A stretch of DNA of 64,000 nt from Flagellimonas sp. CMM7 (GCF_021390195.1 NZ_CP090003.1:1600001-1664000); one strand, 5' to 3'. Counted from the first letter of the stretch, positions 51,661-60,546 are shown. Notes: a model not told the origin generated them from the letters alone. Numbers and translations are program-made.

Positions 51661-53015
51661 AACTGTTTCCCCATTAGTTTATTATGAATATGTACCGCAG
51701 CACTGTCAGATAGACTCGCCACAAAACAACAAGTATCCAATAGAATTTTATAGATAGATGCTTCTGTGTTTTTATAATTTTCAGGCAAACTTTGTATCAG
51801 CAGTTTATCATAATTGGTATGGACTCCTTCTTTTTTGTTCACCAAAGCAGTCGTGTAAACATCAAGTATGTCCGAAATGATTTTATATCCAGCTAATTCT
51901 TTATCAACCACTTCAATGGATTGATAAACCTTCTCAACGCTCAGTTTAATAATGTCGTCTATTTGGGCTTTATACTTTCCTTTATCCAGTAAAGCAGAGT
52001 CAAAGCTTCCAGCTAAAATTTCTGTTTCATGCTCCTCAAAAACTTCCACAGCATCCATAATCAAAGTATTTATGGCCAGTGCCCTTAAATAACTCAACCG
52101 GTCACTGGACTGCTTCATGGAATTATATTTTTTGGTGTTGATATTTTCCTTCACCAAATTGATCAAATACTCCAATGCATATTCTTCAGGAATAAGTCCC
52201 AAATTAATTCCATCTTCAAAATCAATAATAGTATAACAGATATCGTCCGCCGCTTCTACCAAATAAGTCAATGGATGCCTATAAAATCCAACACCTGTAT
52301 TTTTAGGATTGGCAACCAGTCCTATCTCGTCCGCTACTTCCATAAAAAAATCTTGTTCAGACTGAAAAAACCCAAACTTCTTATCTGCGATATGTTTAGA
52401 AGGTTTCTTAGGTAATGAAGCTTTGGGATATTTCATAAATGCCCCTAAAGTAGCGTAGCTCAAACGAAGCCCTCCCGGAACACCTTCTCTGGATTCCGTT
52501 AGTAACTTAAATCCATTGGCGTTCCCCTCAAAATCAATTAAATCTTGATATTCCTCATTGGATAGCAGTGCTTTGTACTTTTTTCCGTTCCCTCTTTCAA
52601 AATAGCTCCCGATTGCCTTTTCTCCACTGTGACCAAAAGGAGGGTTTCCTATATCATGTGCTAGTGCCGCTGCCGCTACGATTGCGCCAAAATCATTAAA
52701 ATGATAGCCATGAACCTCATTTAAATAAGGGTATTTTGATAAAATCTTCTGTCCGGCAATCCGTCCTAACGTCCTACCAACTACTGAGACTTCCAAACTA
52801 TGTGTAAGCCGTGTGTGCACAAAATCTTTTTTGGAACCAACACTTATGGGTAGAGGAATAACTTGTGTTTTATCTTGTAAACTTCTGAAAGCGGAGGAGA
52901 AAATAATGCGATCATAATCAACCTCAAAACCCAGCCGGGTCTCCTCTTGTTCTTTTCGCAACCTTTTATGTGTATCTCCTTGTCTTTTTAAGGAAAGTAA
53001 TTGTTCCCAATTCAT
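51657..53015 (-). CDS. dgt: Deoxyguanosinetriphosphate triphosphohydrolase (dGTPase)
   Basis: The 452-residue HD-domain enzyme splits dNTPs into nucleoside and triphosphate. The HD motifs are HTRLTHSLEV (near 69) and AHDIGNPPFGHSGE (near 118-131), with a later Asp in the DDICYTIIDFEDG stretch. Long dGTPase homologues of 440-470 residues have this layout. ATG 53015 is chosen; the TTG at 53021 adds two residues only. It is convergent with the DUF3078 gene and divergent from the phosphate porin. Confidence 0.93.
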   Translation of the reverse strand: MNWEQLLSLKRQGDTHKRLRKEQEETRLGFEVDYDRIIFSSAFRSLQDKTQVIPLPISVGSKKDFVHTRLTHSLEVSVVGRTLGRIAGQKILSKYPYLNEVHGYHFNDFGAIVAAAALAHDIGNPPFGHSGEKAIGSYFERGNGKKYKALLSNEEYQDLIDFEGNANGFKLLTESREGVPGGLRLSYATLGAFMKYPKASLPKKPSKHIADKKFGFFQSEQDFFMEVADEIGLVANPKNTGVGFYRHPLTYLVEAADDICYTIIDFEDGINLGLIPEEYALEYLINLVKENINTKKYNSMKQSSDRLSYLRALAINTLIMDAVEVFEEHETEILAGSFDSALLDKGKYKAQIDDIIKLSVEKVYQSIEVVDKELAGYKIISDILDVYTTALVNKKEGVHTNYDKLLIQSLPENYKNTEASIYKILLDTCCFVASLSDSAAVHIHNKLMGKQF

Positions 53016-53201
53016 AACCAATGCATATTAAAGTGCAATATACAGTTTATGAATGCTTCCCATCATATTAGCAAATATTACCTTGAACAAAAATCTTTAT
53101 GGGTCACCTAAGTTTAAACTTAAATTAATCTTTAGGTTACAATAAATTGATTTTTCTATCGGATTTTTGTTATTGTCTTAAGGCACAACAGATTTCAGGA
53201 T

Positions 53202-53339
53202 ATATTAGTTTTTGTCGACTATTCTTTTGAAATCTAAAGTATGGCCACCTTGGCCAGGGTGGCCATTATCAAACATAACATAAAACAAACGTTAAATTAA
53301 CATTGATATTAGTTATTTGCACTCGACAAAAACTAATAT
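53202..53339. repeat. Perfect 17-bp inverted repeat around a 104-base interior
   Basis: ATATTAGTTTTTGTCGA at 53202-53218 is repeated as its exact reverse complement at 53323-53339. The right arm ends three bases before the porin ATG. The interior contains a further hairpin and the 11-bp repeats. I see no target-site duplication, so a small mobile element is not supported. Confidence 0.9.
53276..53308 (+). promoter_or_regulatory. Candidate Pho box (three 11-bp direct repeats)
   Basis: TAACATAAAAC, AAACGTTAAAT and TAACATTGATA follow one another without gap. The layout, a seven-base core plus an A/T-rich four-base spacer, is that of PhoB and Bacillus PhoP sites. The downstream genes encode a phosphate porin and a phosphate transporter. 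Confidence 0.6.
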
Positions 53340-53342
53340 CAA

Positions 53343-54542
53343 ATGAAATTAAAATTACTGGCCGTTATTGCGGTCGCTTTCTTTTGTTTTTCTTCCTATT
53401 CTCAAGTTGAGGCTCCCAAGTTTGGAAAAGGTCTCCTAAATATTGTTGGCAAAGACAGTACATGGACTATGAAATTTGCAATGCGCATGCAATTTTTAGG
53501 TATAGCTACATGGGATAAGGGAGCAGATAATGGTTTTGAAAACCCAGATCAAAATTTTCTTGTTCGTAGAGCAAGGTTAAAATTTGATGGATTTGCCTAT
53601 TCACCAAAGCTTAGGTATAAATTTGAATTGGGATTGTCAAATCGAGATATTTCCGGAACCAGTGAGTTTACAAGCAATGCTCCTAGGTACATATTGGACG
53701 CAGTAGTGATGTGGAATTTTTATGAGAATTTTGAACTTTGGGTAGGGCAAACAAAACTTCCCGGCAATATTGAACGTGTTATTTCCTCTGGAAACTTACA
53801 ACAGGTGGATCGTTCTTTGGTAAACAGTAGGTTCAATATTGATCGCGATATGGGCATTCAATTAAGGCATCATTTTAATCTAACCGATAAATTTTTGGTG
53901 CGTGAAAAATTTGCCCTTTCACAAGGAGAAGGAAGGAACGTAACTACTGGAAACTTAGGTGGACACCAATACACTGCAAGAATTGAGTTACTGCCATTTG
54001 GCAAATTTAAGAGCAAAGGAGACTATAGCGGTGCAGATCTTAAACGGGAAGCAACTTCAAAATTATTGTTAGCAGTTACTTACGATTCCAATCAAGATGC
54101 TGTAAGGACAAGGAGTAATTTGGGTTCTTATATGACAAATGATGTTGGTTTTTATGAAACTACCATCAATACAACCTTTGTGGATGCCATGTTCAAATAC
54201 AATGGTTTTTCGCTAATGGGAGAATATGCCCATAGAGACGCCAAAGACCCAATTGCCAAAAATTCTGATGGTTCAGAAACTGGAGATTTAGTTCTTGTGG
54301 GTGACGGATTAAACCTTCAAACTGGTTATTTGTTCAAAAGTAATTGGGAAGTATCTGGCAGATACACCAATATTAATTTTGATAATGTCACCAATAGAAA
54401 TACAGAAACACAATACACACTTGGATTATCAAAATATCTTTTGGGCCATAAACTTAAAGTGCAAACAGATTTAAGTTATCTTTCCGTTAACGGTGGCACA
54501 GATGAATTGATGTATCGATTACAAATGGATGTTCATTTTTAA
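53343..54542 (+). CDS. Phosphate-selective porin O/P family protein
   Basis: The 399-residue outer-membrane protein has a signal peptide (to about YSQ, residue 21) and a beta-barrel typical of the OprP/OprO family, with 'FLVRRARLKFDGFAYSPKLRYKFELG' in part near 75-100 and a C-terminal 'MDVHF'. It should admit phosphate through the outer membrane. The PiT transporter gene follows 75 bases downstream. The leader has putative Pho boxes and unusual inverted repeats, so expression is probably tied to phosphate. Confidence 0.92.
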   Translation: MKLKLLAVIAVAFFCFSSYSQVEAPKFGKGLLNIVGKDSTWTMKFAMRMQFLGIATWDKGADNGFENPDQNFLVRRARLKFDGFAYSPKLRYKFELGLSNRDISGTSEFTSNAPRYILDAVVMWNFYENFELWVGQTKLPGNIERVISSGNLQQVDRSLVNSRFNIDRDMGIQLRHHFNLTDKFLVREKFALSQGEGRNVTTGNLGGHQYTARIELLPFGKFKSKGDYSGADLKREATSKLLLAVTYDSNQDAVRTRSNLGSYMTNDVGFYETTINTTFVDAMFKYNGFSLMGEYAHRDAKDPIAKNSDGSETGDLVLVGDGLNLQTGYLFKSNWEVSGRYTNINFDNVTNRNTETQYTLGLSKYLLGHKLKVQTDLSYLSVNGGTDELMYRLQMDVHF

Positions 54543-54617
54543 AAGAAAACATAACTTTTAAATAACATTGAAAATCAGCAAAGTATAGACATTTGAAAAC
54601 TATTTTTTAATACTATT

Positions 54618-56915
54618 ATGGACAATATTTACTTCCTAATGATTATCGCCCTAGCTGTTTTGGCAATTGCCGATTTAGTAGTGGGAGTCAGTAATGACGC
54701 AGTTAATTTTTTGAATTCGGCTATTGGCTCCAAAGCGATTTCATTCAAATCTATAATGATTATTGCCAGTATAGGTATTGCTTGCGGTGCTATTTTCTCA
54801 AGTGGTCTAATGGAAGTTGCCCGTAAAGGTATCTTCAATCCTGGTGAGTTCTATTTTCAAGAAATCATGTTCATCTTTATGGCTGTGATGATTACAGATA
54901 TCCTGTTACTGGATTTTTTTAATAGTCATGGACTGCCCACTTCTACCACGGTATCAATTGTTTTTGAGCTGCTGGGGGCTGCGGTCGCTATGTCTTTGTT
55001 GAAGATTGGTGCTGCCAATGGAGATTTTTCTGATGTAGTAAACTATATTAACACTTCAAAGGCGGTACAGATTATTTCCGGTATTTTACTATCCGTTTTT
55101 GTTGCCTTTTCCATAGGTGCTATTGTTCAGTGGATATCAAGGCTGTTAATGTCTTATAATTTTGAGAAAAAGGCCAAATGGAGCGGTGCACTGTTCGGTG
55201 GAATAGCACTATCCTCAATAGCCTACTTTATCCTGATGAAAGGAATCAAAGGAACTCCTTATGCCAGCGAAACCTTTGACATTATCGGTGGAATGAAAAT
55301 CAAAGATTTTCTAGAAGCTGAGGTTGTTCCAATTATAATTGTAAATTTTGTGTTGTGGTCATTTCTTTCATACATATTGATTTATTTTACCAAGACCAAT
55401 ATCTATAAAGTAATTATTGGTGTGGGCACTTTTGCCCTTGCCCTTGCCTTTGCAGGTAACGATTTAGTAAACTTCATTGGTGTTCCCATAGCTGCTTGGC
55501 AAAGTTATGAGGCTTGGGTCGCTTCAGGAGTTCCAGCTACAGAATTTAGTATGGACGTTCTTTCAAAGAAAGTTCCTACCCCTACCTTACTTCTTTTTGT
55601 TTCAGGTATTATCATGGTGACTACATTATGGCTTTCAAAAAAAGCGCGTTACGTTGCCGATACCGAAATTAACCTCTCTAGGGAAGGGGAAGCAAAGGAA
55701 CGGTTTCAACCTAACTTTATTTCAAGAGGTTTAGTTAGAATTGCATCCAGAACCTCTGAGTATGTAGTGAGCCTATTACCAAAAAGCCTAAAGGCAAAAA
55801 TGGACAGGCAATTTGAAAAGCCAATAATTGCACTGTCACAGGACAGAACCCATAAACTTCCAGCATTTGATATGGTTAGGGCAGCCGTAAACCTTATGGT
55901 TGCGGGAATTTTGATTTCTATAGCCACCTCCTACAAACTGCCATTATCCACAACCTATGTAACTTTTATGGTTGCCATGGGCACCTCATTGGCCGATAGG
56001 GCATGGGGAGCAGAAAGTGCAGTGTATAGAGTTGCAGGCGTCCTTAACGTTATTGGAGGATGGTTTGGTACGGCAATAATTGCTTTTATTGCAGCTGGCA
56101 CGGTTTTGACGCTGATAAACTTTGGCCAAGGAGCAGCAATTGCCATATTATTGTTTACGGCGATATTGCTATTGGTTCGAAATTATAGTGCCTACAATAA
56201 AAAAGTTAAAGAACAGAAAGCAGAAGATACTCTTAATAGGGCTGAAAGCAGTTCAATACAAGGAGTTATTGAAGAAAGCGCCAGTAATATTGCAAATGTT
56301 ATAAAAAGAACCAATAAAATCTATACCAACTCTATAAACGGGTTGGCAAAACAAGATTTAGATCTTTTAAAAAAGAATAAAAAACAAGGTGCCAAACTTT
56401 CCTCAGAAATAGAAGATCTTAGAAACAATCTTTTCTTTTTTATCAAAAACCTTGATGAAGCAAATGTAGGAGCAAGTAATTTTTACATCAATATTCTGGG
56501 TCATCTTACTGACATTGCACAATCACTTGAATATATTGGCAAAGTAAGTCATACACACGTACACAATAATCATAAAAAGTTAAAGTACAACCAGATTAAA
56601 GAACTTAAAGAGTTAGATATTAGGCTTGAGAAATTATTCACCGATACACAGCAAATTTTTGAGAATAGAACATTTGAAGATGTGGAAAATGCATTGGGAG
56701 ATAAAAATGCACTGTTCGAGCTTATGTCGGATAAAATTCAACGCCAAGTTGCCAGAACCAGAACAGAAGAATCAAGTCCAAAAAACACTACCCTGTACTT
56801 TTCCATTTTGACAGAAAGTAAAGATTTGGTTGAAGTTGTTTTTGAGCTCTTAGAGCTATATTATGTAGAACATGACAGTACCGTAGAACCGGCACGAATA
56901 GAAAAACAAGACTAG
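54618..56915 (+). CDS. PiT-family inorganic phosphate transporter with PhoU-like tail
   Basis: The 765-residue inner-membrane protein has both PiT half-repeats: 'VGVSNDAVNFLNSAIGSKAI' near residue 22 and 'FAGNDLVNFIGVPIAAWQS' near 278. About ten membrane helices extend to residue 520. Residues 540-765 are a cytoplasmic coiled-coil domain like PhoU, which is absent in E. coli PitA and suggests built-in regulation. PiT proteins import phosphate with protons or sodium. It lies between the porin and a LolA-like gene on one strand, forming a phosphate locus. Confidence 0.94.
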   Translation: MDNIYFLMIIALAVLAIADLVVGVSNDAVNFLNSAIGSKAISFKSIMIIASIGIACGAIFSSGLMEVARKGIFNPGEFYFQEIMFIFMAVMITDILLLDFFNSHGLPTSTTVSIVFELLGAAVAMSLLKIGAANGDFSDVVNYINTSKAVQIISGILLSVFVAFSIGAIVQWISRLLMSYNFEKKAKWSGALFGGIALSSIAYFILMKGIKGTPYASETFDIIGGMKIKDFLEAEVVPIIIVNFVLWSFLSYILIYFTKTNIYKVIIGVGTFALALAFAGNDLVNFIGVPIAAWQSYEAWVASGVPATEFSMDVLSKKVPTPTLLLFVSGIIMVTTLWLSKKARYVADTEINLSREGEAKERFQPNFISRGLVRIASRTSEYVVSLLPKSLKAKMDRQFEKPIIALSQDRTHKLPAFDMVRAAVNLMVAGILISIATSYKLPLSTTYVTFMVAMGTSLADRAWGAESAVYRVAGVLNVIGGWFGTAIIAFIAAGTVLTLINFGQGAAIAILLFTAILLLVRNYSAYNKKVKEQKAEDTLNRAESSSIQGVIEESASNIANVIKRTNKIYTNSINGLAKQDLDLLKKNKKQGAKLSSEIEDLRNNLFFFIKNLDEANVGASNFYINILGHLTDIAQSLEYIGKVSHTHVHNNHKKLKYNQIKELKELDIRLEKLFTDTQQIFENRTFEDVENALGDKNALFELMSDKIQRQVARTRTEESSPKNTTLYFSILTESKDLVEVVFELLELYYVEHDSTVEPARIEKQD

Positions 56916-56938
56916 ATTAACTTATCACTGTTCATTTT

Positions 56939-57655
56939 ATGCGTTACCTTCTTTTAATCATAGTTTTTCTTGGGAGCAATGTCTTCTATGCGCAAAACAT
57001 TACTGCTGAAGAATTGTTGAACAAAACCATAGCGTTCCATAATCCAAACAATGAATGGGAAAATTTCAATGGGACATTTAAGGTTCTTATGAACCGTCCA
57101 AATTCCAGTGAGCGTTTAAGCATCATTAAAATGAATTTGCCAAAACAGCAATTCTCATTGGAAATTCAAAAGGATAATGATGTCTATGGCTACGCTTTTG
57201 ATAAGGAAGAATGTACCACAAACTTAAATGGCTCATCAGAAATATCTGATGAAGATAGAAAAGCCTTTAGGTTAACCTGTGAACGAGGCAAGATGATGCA
57301 AAACTACTATACCTATTTGTATGGATTGCCAATGAAGCTAAAAGACCCTGGCACAATTATCGATAGCACCGTGAAAACCAAAACTTTTAAAGGAAAAGAA
57401 TACCTTGTTTTAAAAGTAAATTATGAAGAGGAGGTAGGTAAAGATGTGTGGTATTTTTATTTTGACCCTAATACTTATGCCATGGAAGTATATCAGTTTT
57501 ACCATGATGAAAGTAAAAACGATGGTGAATATATTCTTCTAGAAGGATTGGAAGAAATAAACGGGGTAAAAATGCCTAAAACAAGAGCTTGGTATTACAA
57601 CAAAGATGAAAAGTATTTGGCTACTGATGTTTTGCTTCAAGCGGAAGTAAAATAG
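56939..57655 (+). CDS. Secreted LolA-like protein (DUF6503 type)
   Basis: The 238-residue product has a signal peptide (to about YAQ, residue 18) and a LolA/LolB-like half-barrel with 'ITAEELLNKTIAFHNP' and 'YFYFDPNTYAMEVYQFYHD'. Three Cys occur near 90-125, uncommon for an exported protein. LolA-like proteins bind lipids or acyl groups; no function is assigned to this subfamily. It follows the PiT gene by 23 bases and shares its strand, so it is probably part of the phosphate unit. The convergent nadD gene ends three bases away. Confidence 0.85.
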   Translation: MRYLLLIIVFLGSNVFYAQNITAEELLNKTIAFHNPNNEWENFNGTFKVLMNRPNSSERLSIIKMNLPKQQFSLEIQKDNDVYGYAFDKEECTTNLNGSSEISDEDRKAFRLTCERGKMMQNYYTYLYGLPMKLKDPGTIIDSTVKTKTFKGKEYLVLKVNYEEEVGKDVWYFYFDPNTYAMEVYQFYHDESKNDGEYILLEGLEEINGVKMPKTRAWYYNKDEKYLATDVLLQAEVK

Positions 57656-57658
57656 TAC

Positions 57659-58243
57659 TTACCTGTAAAAGTTCATTTCATCCATATATTTCCAAACAGA
57701 AGCTGGAAGAAGTGGCTTAACATTCTTTCCTTTCTTATGTTCTCTGCGTATAAAAGTGGACGAAATTTCCATTATCGGTGCATCCACCTTCACAACTTTT
57801 GAATGGTCATCAAATTGACTTTCCATCTTGCCTTTGGAAATTCTAGGATATACGTATATAGCATAATGCTCTAAAATGGCTTCATAATTCCTCCATTTAT
57901 GAAAGCTTTTCAAATTATCTTCCCCCATAATAAGCGAGAATCCATATTCTTCGCCGTATTGTTCCTCTAAATGTAGCAGGGTATTAATGGTATAATTGGG
58001 CTGCGGTAAATCAAATTCTATTTTGCTGGGTTTCAGTTTGGGATAATCCTGTACTGCTTCAAAAACCATCTGATACCGATGATGATTATCCAATAGGGAT
58101 TGCTTTGTTTTAAAAGGACTTTGAGGTGTAATGACAAACCAAACCTCATCCAAATCTGAAAACTCGACCATATGATTGGCAATCGCCAAATGGCCAATAT
58201 GGATAGGGTTAAATGTTCCAAAGTATAGCCCTACTTTTTTCAT
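57659..58243 (-). CDS. nadD: Nicotinate-nucleotide adenylyltransferase
   Basis: The 194-residue enzyme forms deamido-NAD from NaMN and ATP in NAD synthesis. The nucleotidyltransferase motif GTFNPIHIGHLAIAN (residues 9-23) and the second motif near the C-terminus, 'ISSTFIRREHKKGK' (ISSTxIR), are clear. The length is typical. It follows gmk by four bases and is the third gene of the yicC-gmk-nadD operon. Confidence 0.96.
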   Translation of the reverse strand: MKKVGLYFGTFNPIHIGHLAIANHMVEFSDLDEVWFVITPQSPFKTKQSLLDNHHRYQMVFEAVQDYPKLKPSKIEFDLPQPNYTINTLLHLEEQYGEEYGFSLIMGEDNLKSFHKWRNYEAILEHYAIYVYPRISKGKMESQFDDHSKVVKVDAPIMEISSTFIRREHKKGKNVKPLLPASVWKYMDEMNFYR

Positions 58244-58247
58244 TTAT

Positions 58248-58847
58248 TCAATTTTCCTTTGAATCTGGCATTTTTGCACCAACAAAATCTGCTACCAGTT
58301 TATGCGATTCCTTAAGCGCAACATCCAAATCGTAGTTTTTGATAACCTTATCAAATTGCGGTGCAGTAGCTAGTTCCACAGATGCTTTGGCAACCCGCAT
58401 ATTTATTTTATCATCACTTTCAGTACTGCGTTTTTTTAGCCTTATTTTGAGTTCATCAACACTTGGGGGCTTCACAAAAACTGCTAGGGTCTCCTCAGGA
58501 AACTTCTTTTTAATTCGAAGTCCGCCTACTACATCAATATCAAAAATCACATTTTTCCCTTCCGCCCAAAGACGTTCCACTTCAGTCTTTAATGTCCCAT
58601 AAAAATTGTCTCTATACACTTCTTCCCATTCCAAGAAATCTTCATTTTTAATATGTTCTTTAAACTCAGGAATAGATATGAAGTAATAATTGACACCATC
58701 CTTTTCCTCTCCTCTTCTGGGTCGGGAAGTGGCCGAAACAGAGAAGGCCAGATTGAGTTCAGGTTGTTTAAGCAGGTGCCTAACAATTGTAGTTTTTCCA
58801 CTGCCAGATGGGGCAGAAAAAATAATAAGCTTTCCTCCTTCTTTCAT
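58248..58847 (-). CDS. gmk: Guanylate kinase
   Basis: The 199-residue kinase converts GMP to GDP. The P-loop is SAPSGSGKTT (residues 11-20), the GMP-binding segment is 'SVSATSRPRRGEEKDGVNYYFIS' in part, and the lid follows. Its ATG overlaps the yicC stop by four bases. The usual bacterial length is about 205 residues. Confidence 0.97.
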   Translation of the reverse strand: MKEGGKLIIFSAPSGSGKTTIVRHLLKQPELNLAFSVSATSRPRRGEEKDGVNYYFISIPEFKEHIKNEDFLEWEEVYRDNFYGTLKTEVERLWAEGKNVIFDIDVVGGLRIKKKFPEETLAVFVKPPSVDELKIRLKKRSTESDDKINMRVAKASVELATAPQFDKVIKNYDLDVALKESHKLVADFVGAKMPDSKEN

Positions 58848-59701
58848 AAGACATTAAGCATTTGCTCCTTAATCTTTTCAAGCTCATCCTTCATCTGAAC
58901 TACCAATTGTTGCATGGGTGCGTAATTGGCCTTTGATCCTATGGTATTGATTTCCCTTCCTATTTCCTGAGCTATGAAACCAAGTTTTTTGCCATTGGAA
59001 TCTGCAGATTTTAATGTGGTTTCAAAGTAATCCAAATGATTTGCCAAGCGTACCTTTTCCTCAGTAATGTCATACTTTTCCAAGTAATAAATCAATTCTT
59101 GTTCAAAACGATTGGCGTCCAACTCAATTTTTAAATCAGCAACGGCTTTTTCCAAACGTTCACGCACTGTATCCAAACGTTCCGGGTCCATTGTCTTTAC
59201 TTCTTCAAGTAGCGCATTTAAGTTCTTTAAACGAGTTGTAAAGTCGTTTTCCAACACCTGTCCTTCTTCATTACGGAAAGTCCTGATTTCTGAAAGAGCT
59301 TTTTTCATTGCGCCTTTGATGGCTTCATATTCAGATGGGTCAATATCGCCCTTTTCCGTTTTCATGGTATCCGGCATACGCAAAGCCATTTCAAGCAACT
59401 TTACATCATCTCCTTTTGCAATATTGGCCAACTGCTGCATGTATTTTTTAACCACACCTTGGTTTACCTCAGCAGTAGTCTCTTCTCCGGTAATTTCTAA
59501 ATAAAGTCCAAAATCAACCTTTCCACGGATTAGTTCATCAGCAATCATTTTCCGCAGTTCCAATTCCTTTTCTCTATAGGATTGTGGGATTCTAGCGTTT
59601 ATGTCAAGGCTTTTACTGTTGAGCGACTTAAGTTCTATGGTAATTTTTTTGGAAGGAAGTTGCACTACGTGCTTTCCAAAACCAGTCATGGATTGAATCA
59701 T
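58844..59701 (-). CDS. YicC-family endoribonuclease
   Basis: The 285-residue protein opens with the family signature 'MIQSMTGFGKHVVQLPSKK' (first 19 residues) and 'ELKSLNSKSLDINARIP', and ends with 'GREINTIGSKANYAPMQQLVVQMKDELEKIKEQ' in pieces. YicC proteins are RNases, some of which degrade small RNAs in E. coli. It heads the operon with gmk and nadD, a conserved order in Bacteroidetes. A -7 box is at 59721-59728. Confidence 0.94.
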   Translation of the reverse strand: MIQSMTGFGKHVVQLPSKKITIELKSLNSKSLDINARIPQSYREKELELRKMIADELIRGKVDFGLYLEITGEETTAEVNQGVVKKYMQQLANIAKGDDVKLLEMALRMPDTMKTEKGDIDPSEYEAIKGAMKKALSEIRTFRNEEGQVLENDFTTRLKNLNALLEEVKTMDPERLDTVRERLEKAVADLKIELDANRFEQELIYYLEKYDITEEKVRLANHLDYFETTLKSADSNGKKLGFIAQEIGREINTIGSKANYAPMQQLVVQMKDELEKIKEQMLNVL

Positions 59702-59720
59702 ATAGAATGATAAATTTTGG

Positions 59721-59728
59721 CAAAGGTA
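59721..59728 (-). promoter_or_regulatory. -7 box of the yicC-gmk-nadD operon
   Basis: TACCTTTG on the minus strand matches TAnnTTTG and lies 19 bases before the ATG at 59701. No TTG is present at the standard distance. Confidence 0.55.
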
Positions 59729-59786
59729 ACCAAAATAGGTATTTAGCTCTTTGTTACGAAAAACTGTATTGAAGTGATTAAACAGT

Positions 59787-60545
59787 TTAGTCCAATTCTC
59801 TTACCCAAATGTTTCTGTAGCTTACTCTGCTATTGTCCCCATGGTCCTGTAACATTATTGGAGCCATTCCGTGCGCCTCATATTTGGGCCAACCTATATA
59901 CTTGATCGTCCCTTCTATGATAAAATGATCTTGAATTAAAACCCCATTGTGCAATAGTGTGACCGTTGCTGGTTTTACAATATTTCCTCCTCGGCTAAAC
60001 TCTGGGGCATGAAAAATAATATCATAGGTGTTCCATTCTCCTGTGGGCACTGAAGCCATTGCCAGAGGAACGGCTTGTTTGTAAACAGACCCAACTTGCC
60101 CATTGGTGTAGGTTGGGTTATCATTATTGTCCAACACTTGGATCTCATAACGTTGTTGTATAAAAACTCCGCTATTTGCCCTATTCTGTCCTTCCCTTTG
60201 GATTTCGGCAGGTGATTTCCATTCTATATGGAGTTGCATACTCCCAAAATTATTTTTGGTCTGGATGTTTCCGGTCTTGTCATTTACAGACATGCTGCCA
60301 TCAGCATTTAAATGCCATTTTACCGCTGTGCTATCTACACTTCTGATCCATTGATCAAAGTCCTTACCATCAAAAAGAACAATAGCATCACTTGGAGCGG
60401 CATTATTTTTTCCAGGGATGACTCTTGGTGGAACTGGTTCATAAAACTCAGTGGCTTCGGGCGTGGTTGGTTCTTTTTCTTGACCAAAAGCAAAAGTTGT
60501 AACCAATACAAATAATGCTAAAAAAGTATATGAGTATTTAGACAT
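59787..60545 (-). CDS. DUF1080 (3-keto-disaccharide hydrolase-like) secreted protein
   Basis: From the ATG at 60545 the product is 252 residues with a signal peptide (MSKYSYTFLALFVLVTTFAFGQ in part). The single DUF1080 (PF06439) concanavalin-like beta-sandwich has the typical opening 'AIVLFDGKDFDQWI' near 49-62 and 'NNFGSMQLHIEWKSPA' and 'NSGVFIQQRYEIQVLD' later. The family includes enzymes acting on 3-keto-glycosides. It is the last gene of a three-gene unit. An upstream in-frame start at 60581 would overlap the previous gene and lacks the signal. Confidence 0.9.
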   Translation of the reverse strand: MSKYSYTFLALFVLVTTFAFGQEKEPTTPEATEFYEPVPPRVIPGKNNAAPSDAIVLFDGKDFDQWIRSVDSTAVKWHLNADGSMSVNDKTGNIQTKNNFGSMQLHIEWKSPAEIQREGQNRANSGVFIQQRYEIQVLDNNDNPTYTNGQVGSVYKQAVPLAMASVPTGEWNTYDIIFHAPEFSRGGNIVKPATVTLLHNGVLIQDHFIIEGTIKYIGWPKYEAHGMAPIMLQDHGDNSRVSYRNIWVRELD

Positions 60546-60546
60546 A

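Larger units (their letters stand above)
53022..53342. other. Structured intergenic leader upstream of the phosphate porin
   Basis: No gene is seen. It holds a perfect 17-bp inverted repeat (53202-53218 and 53323-53339), a GC-rich hairpin with three TGGCCA hexamers spaced nine bases apart (53241-53266), three 11-bp repeats near TAACATTAAAT (53276-53308), and a local 10-bp hairpin (53305-53314 with 53331-53340). No consensus -7 box is clear, which fits a promoter that needs an activator. Confidence 0.8.

Noticed and set aside
53202..53339. The 17-bp inverted repeat as the ends of a tiny mobile element
   Set aside because: No target-site duplication flanks it, no second copy is seen in the window, and it abuts a start codon; a regulatory explanation is simpler.
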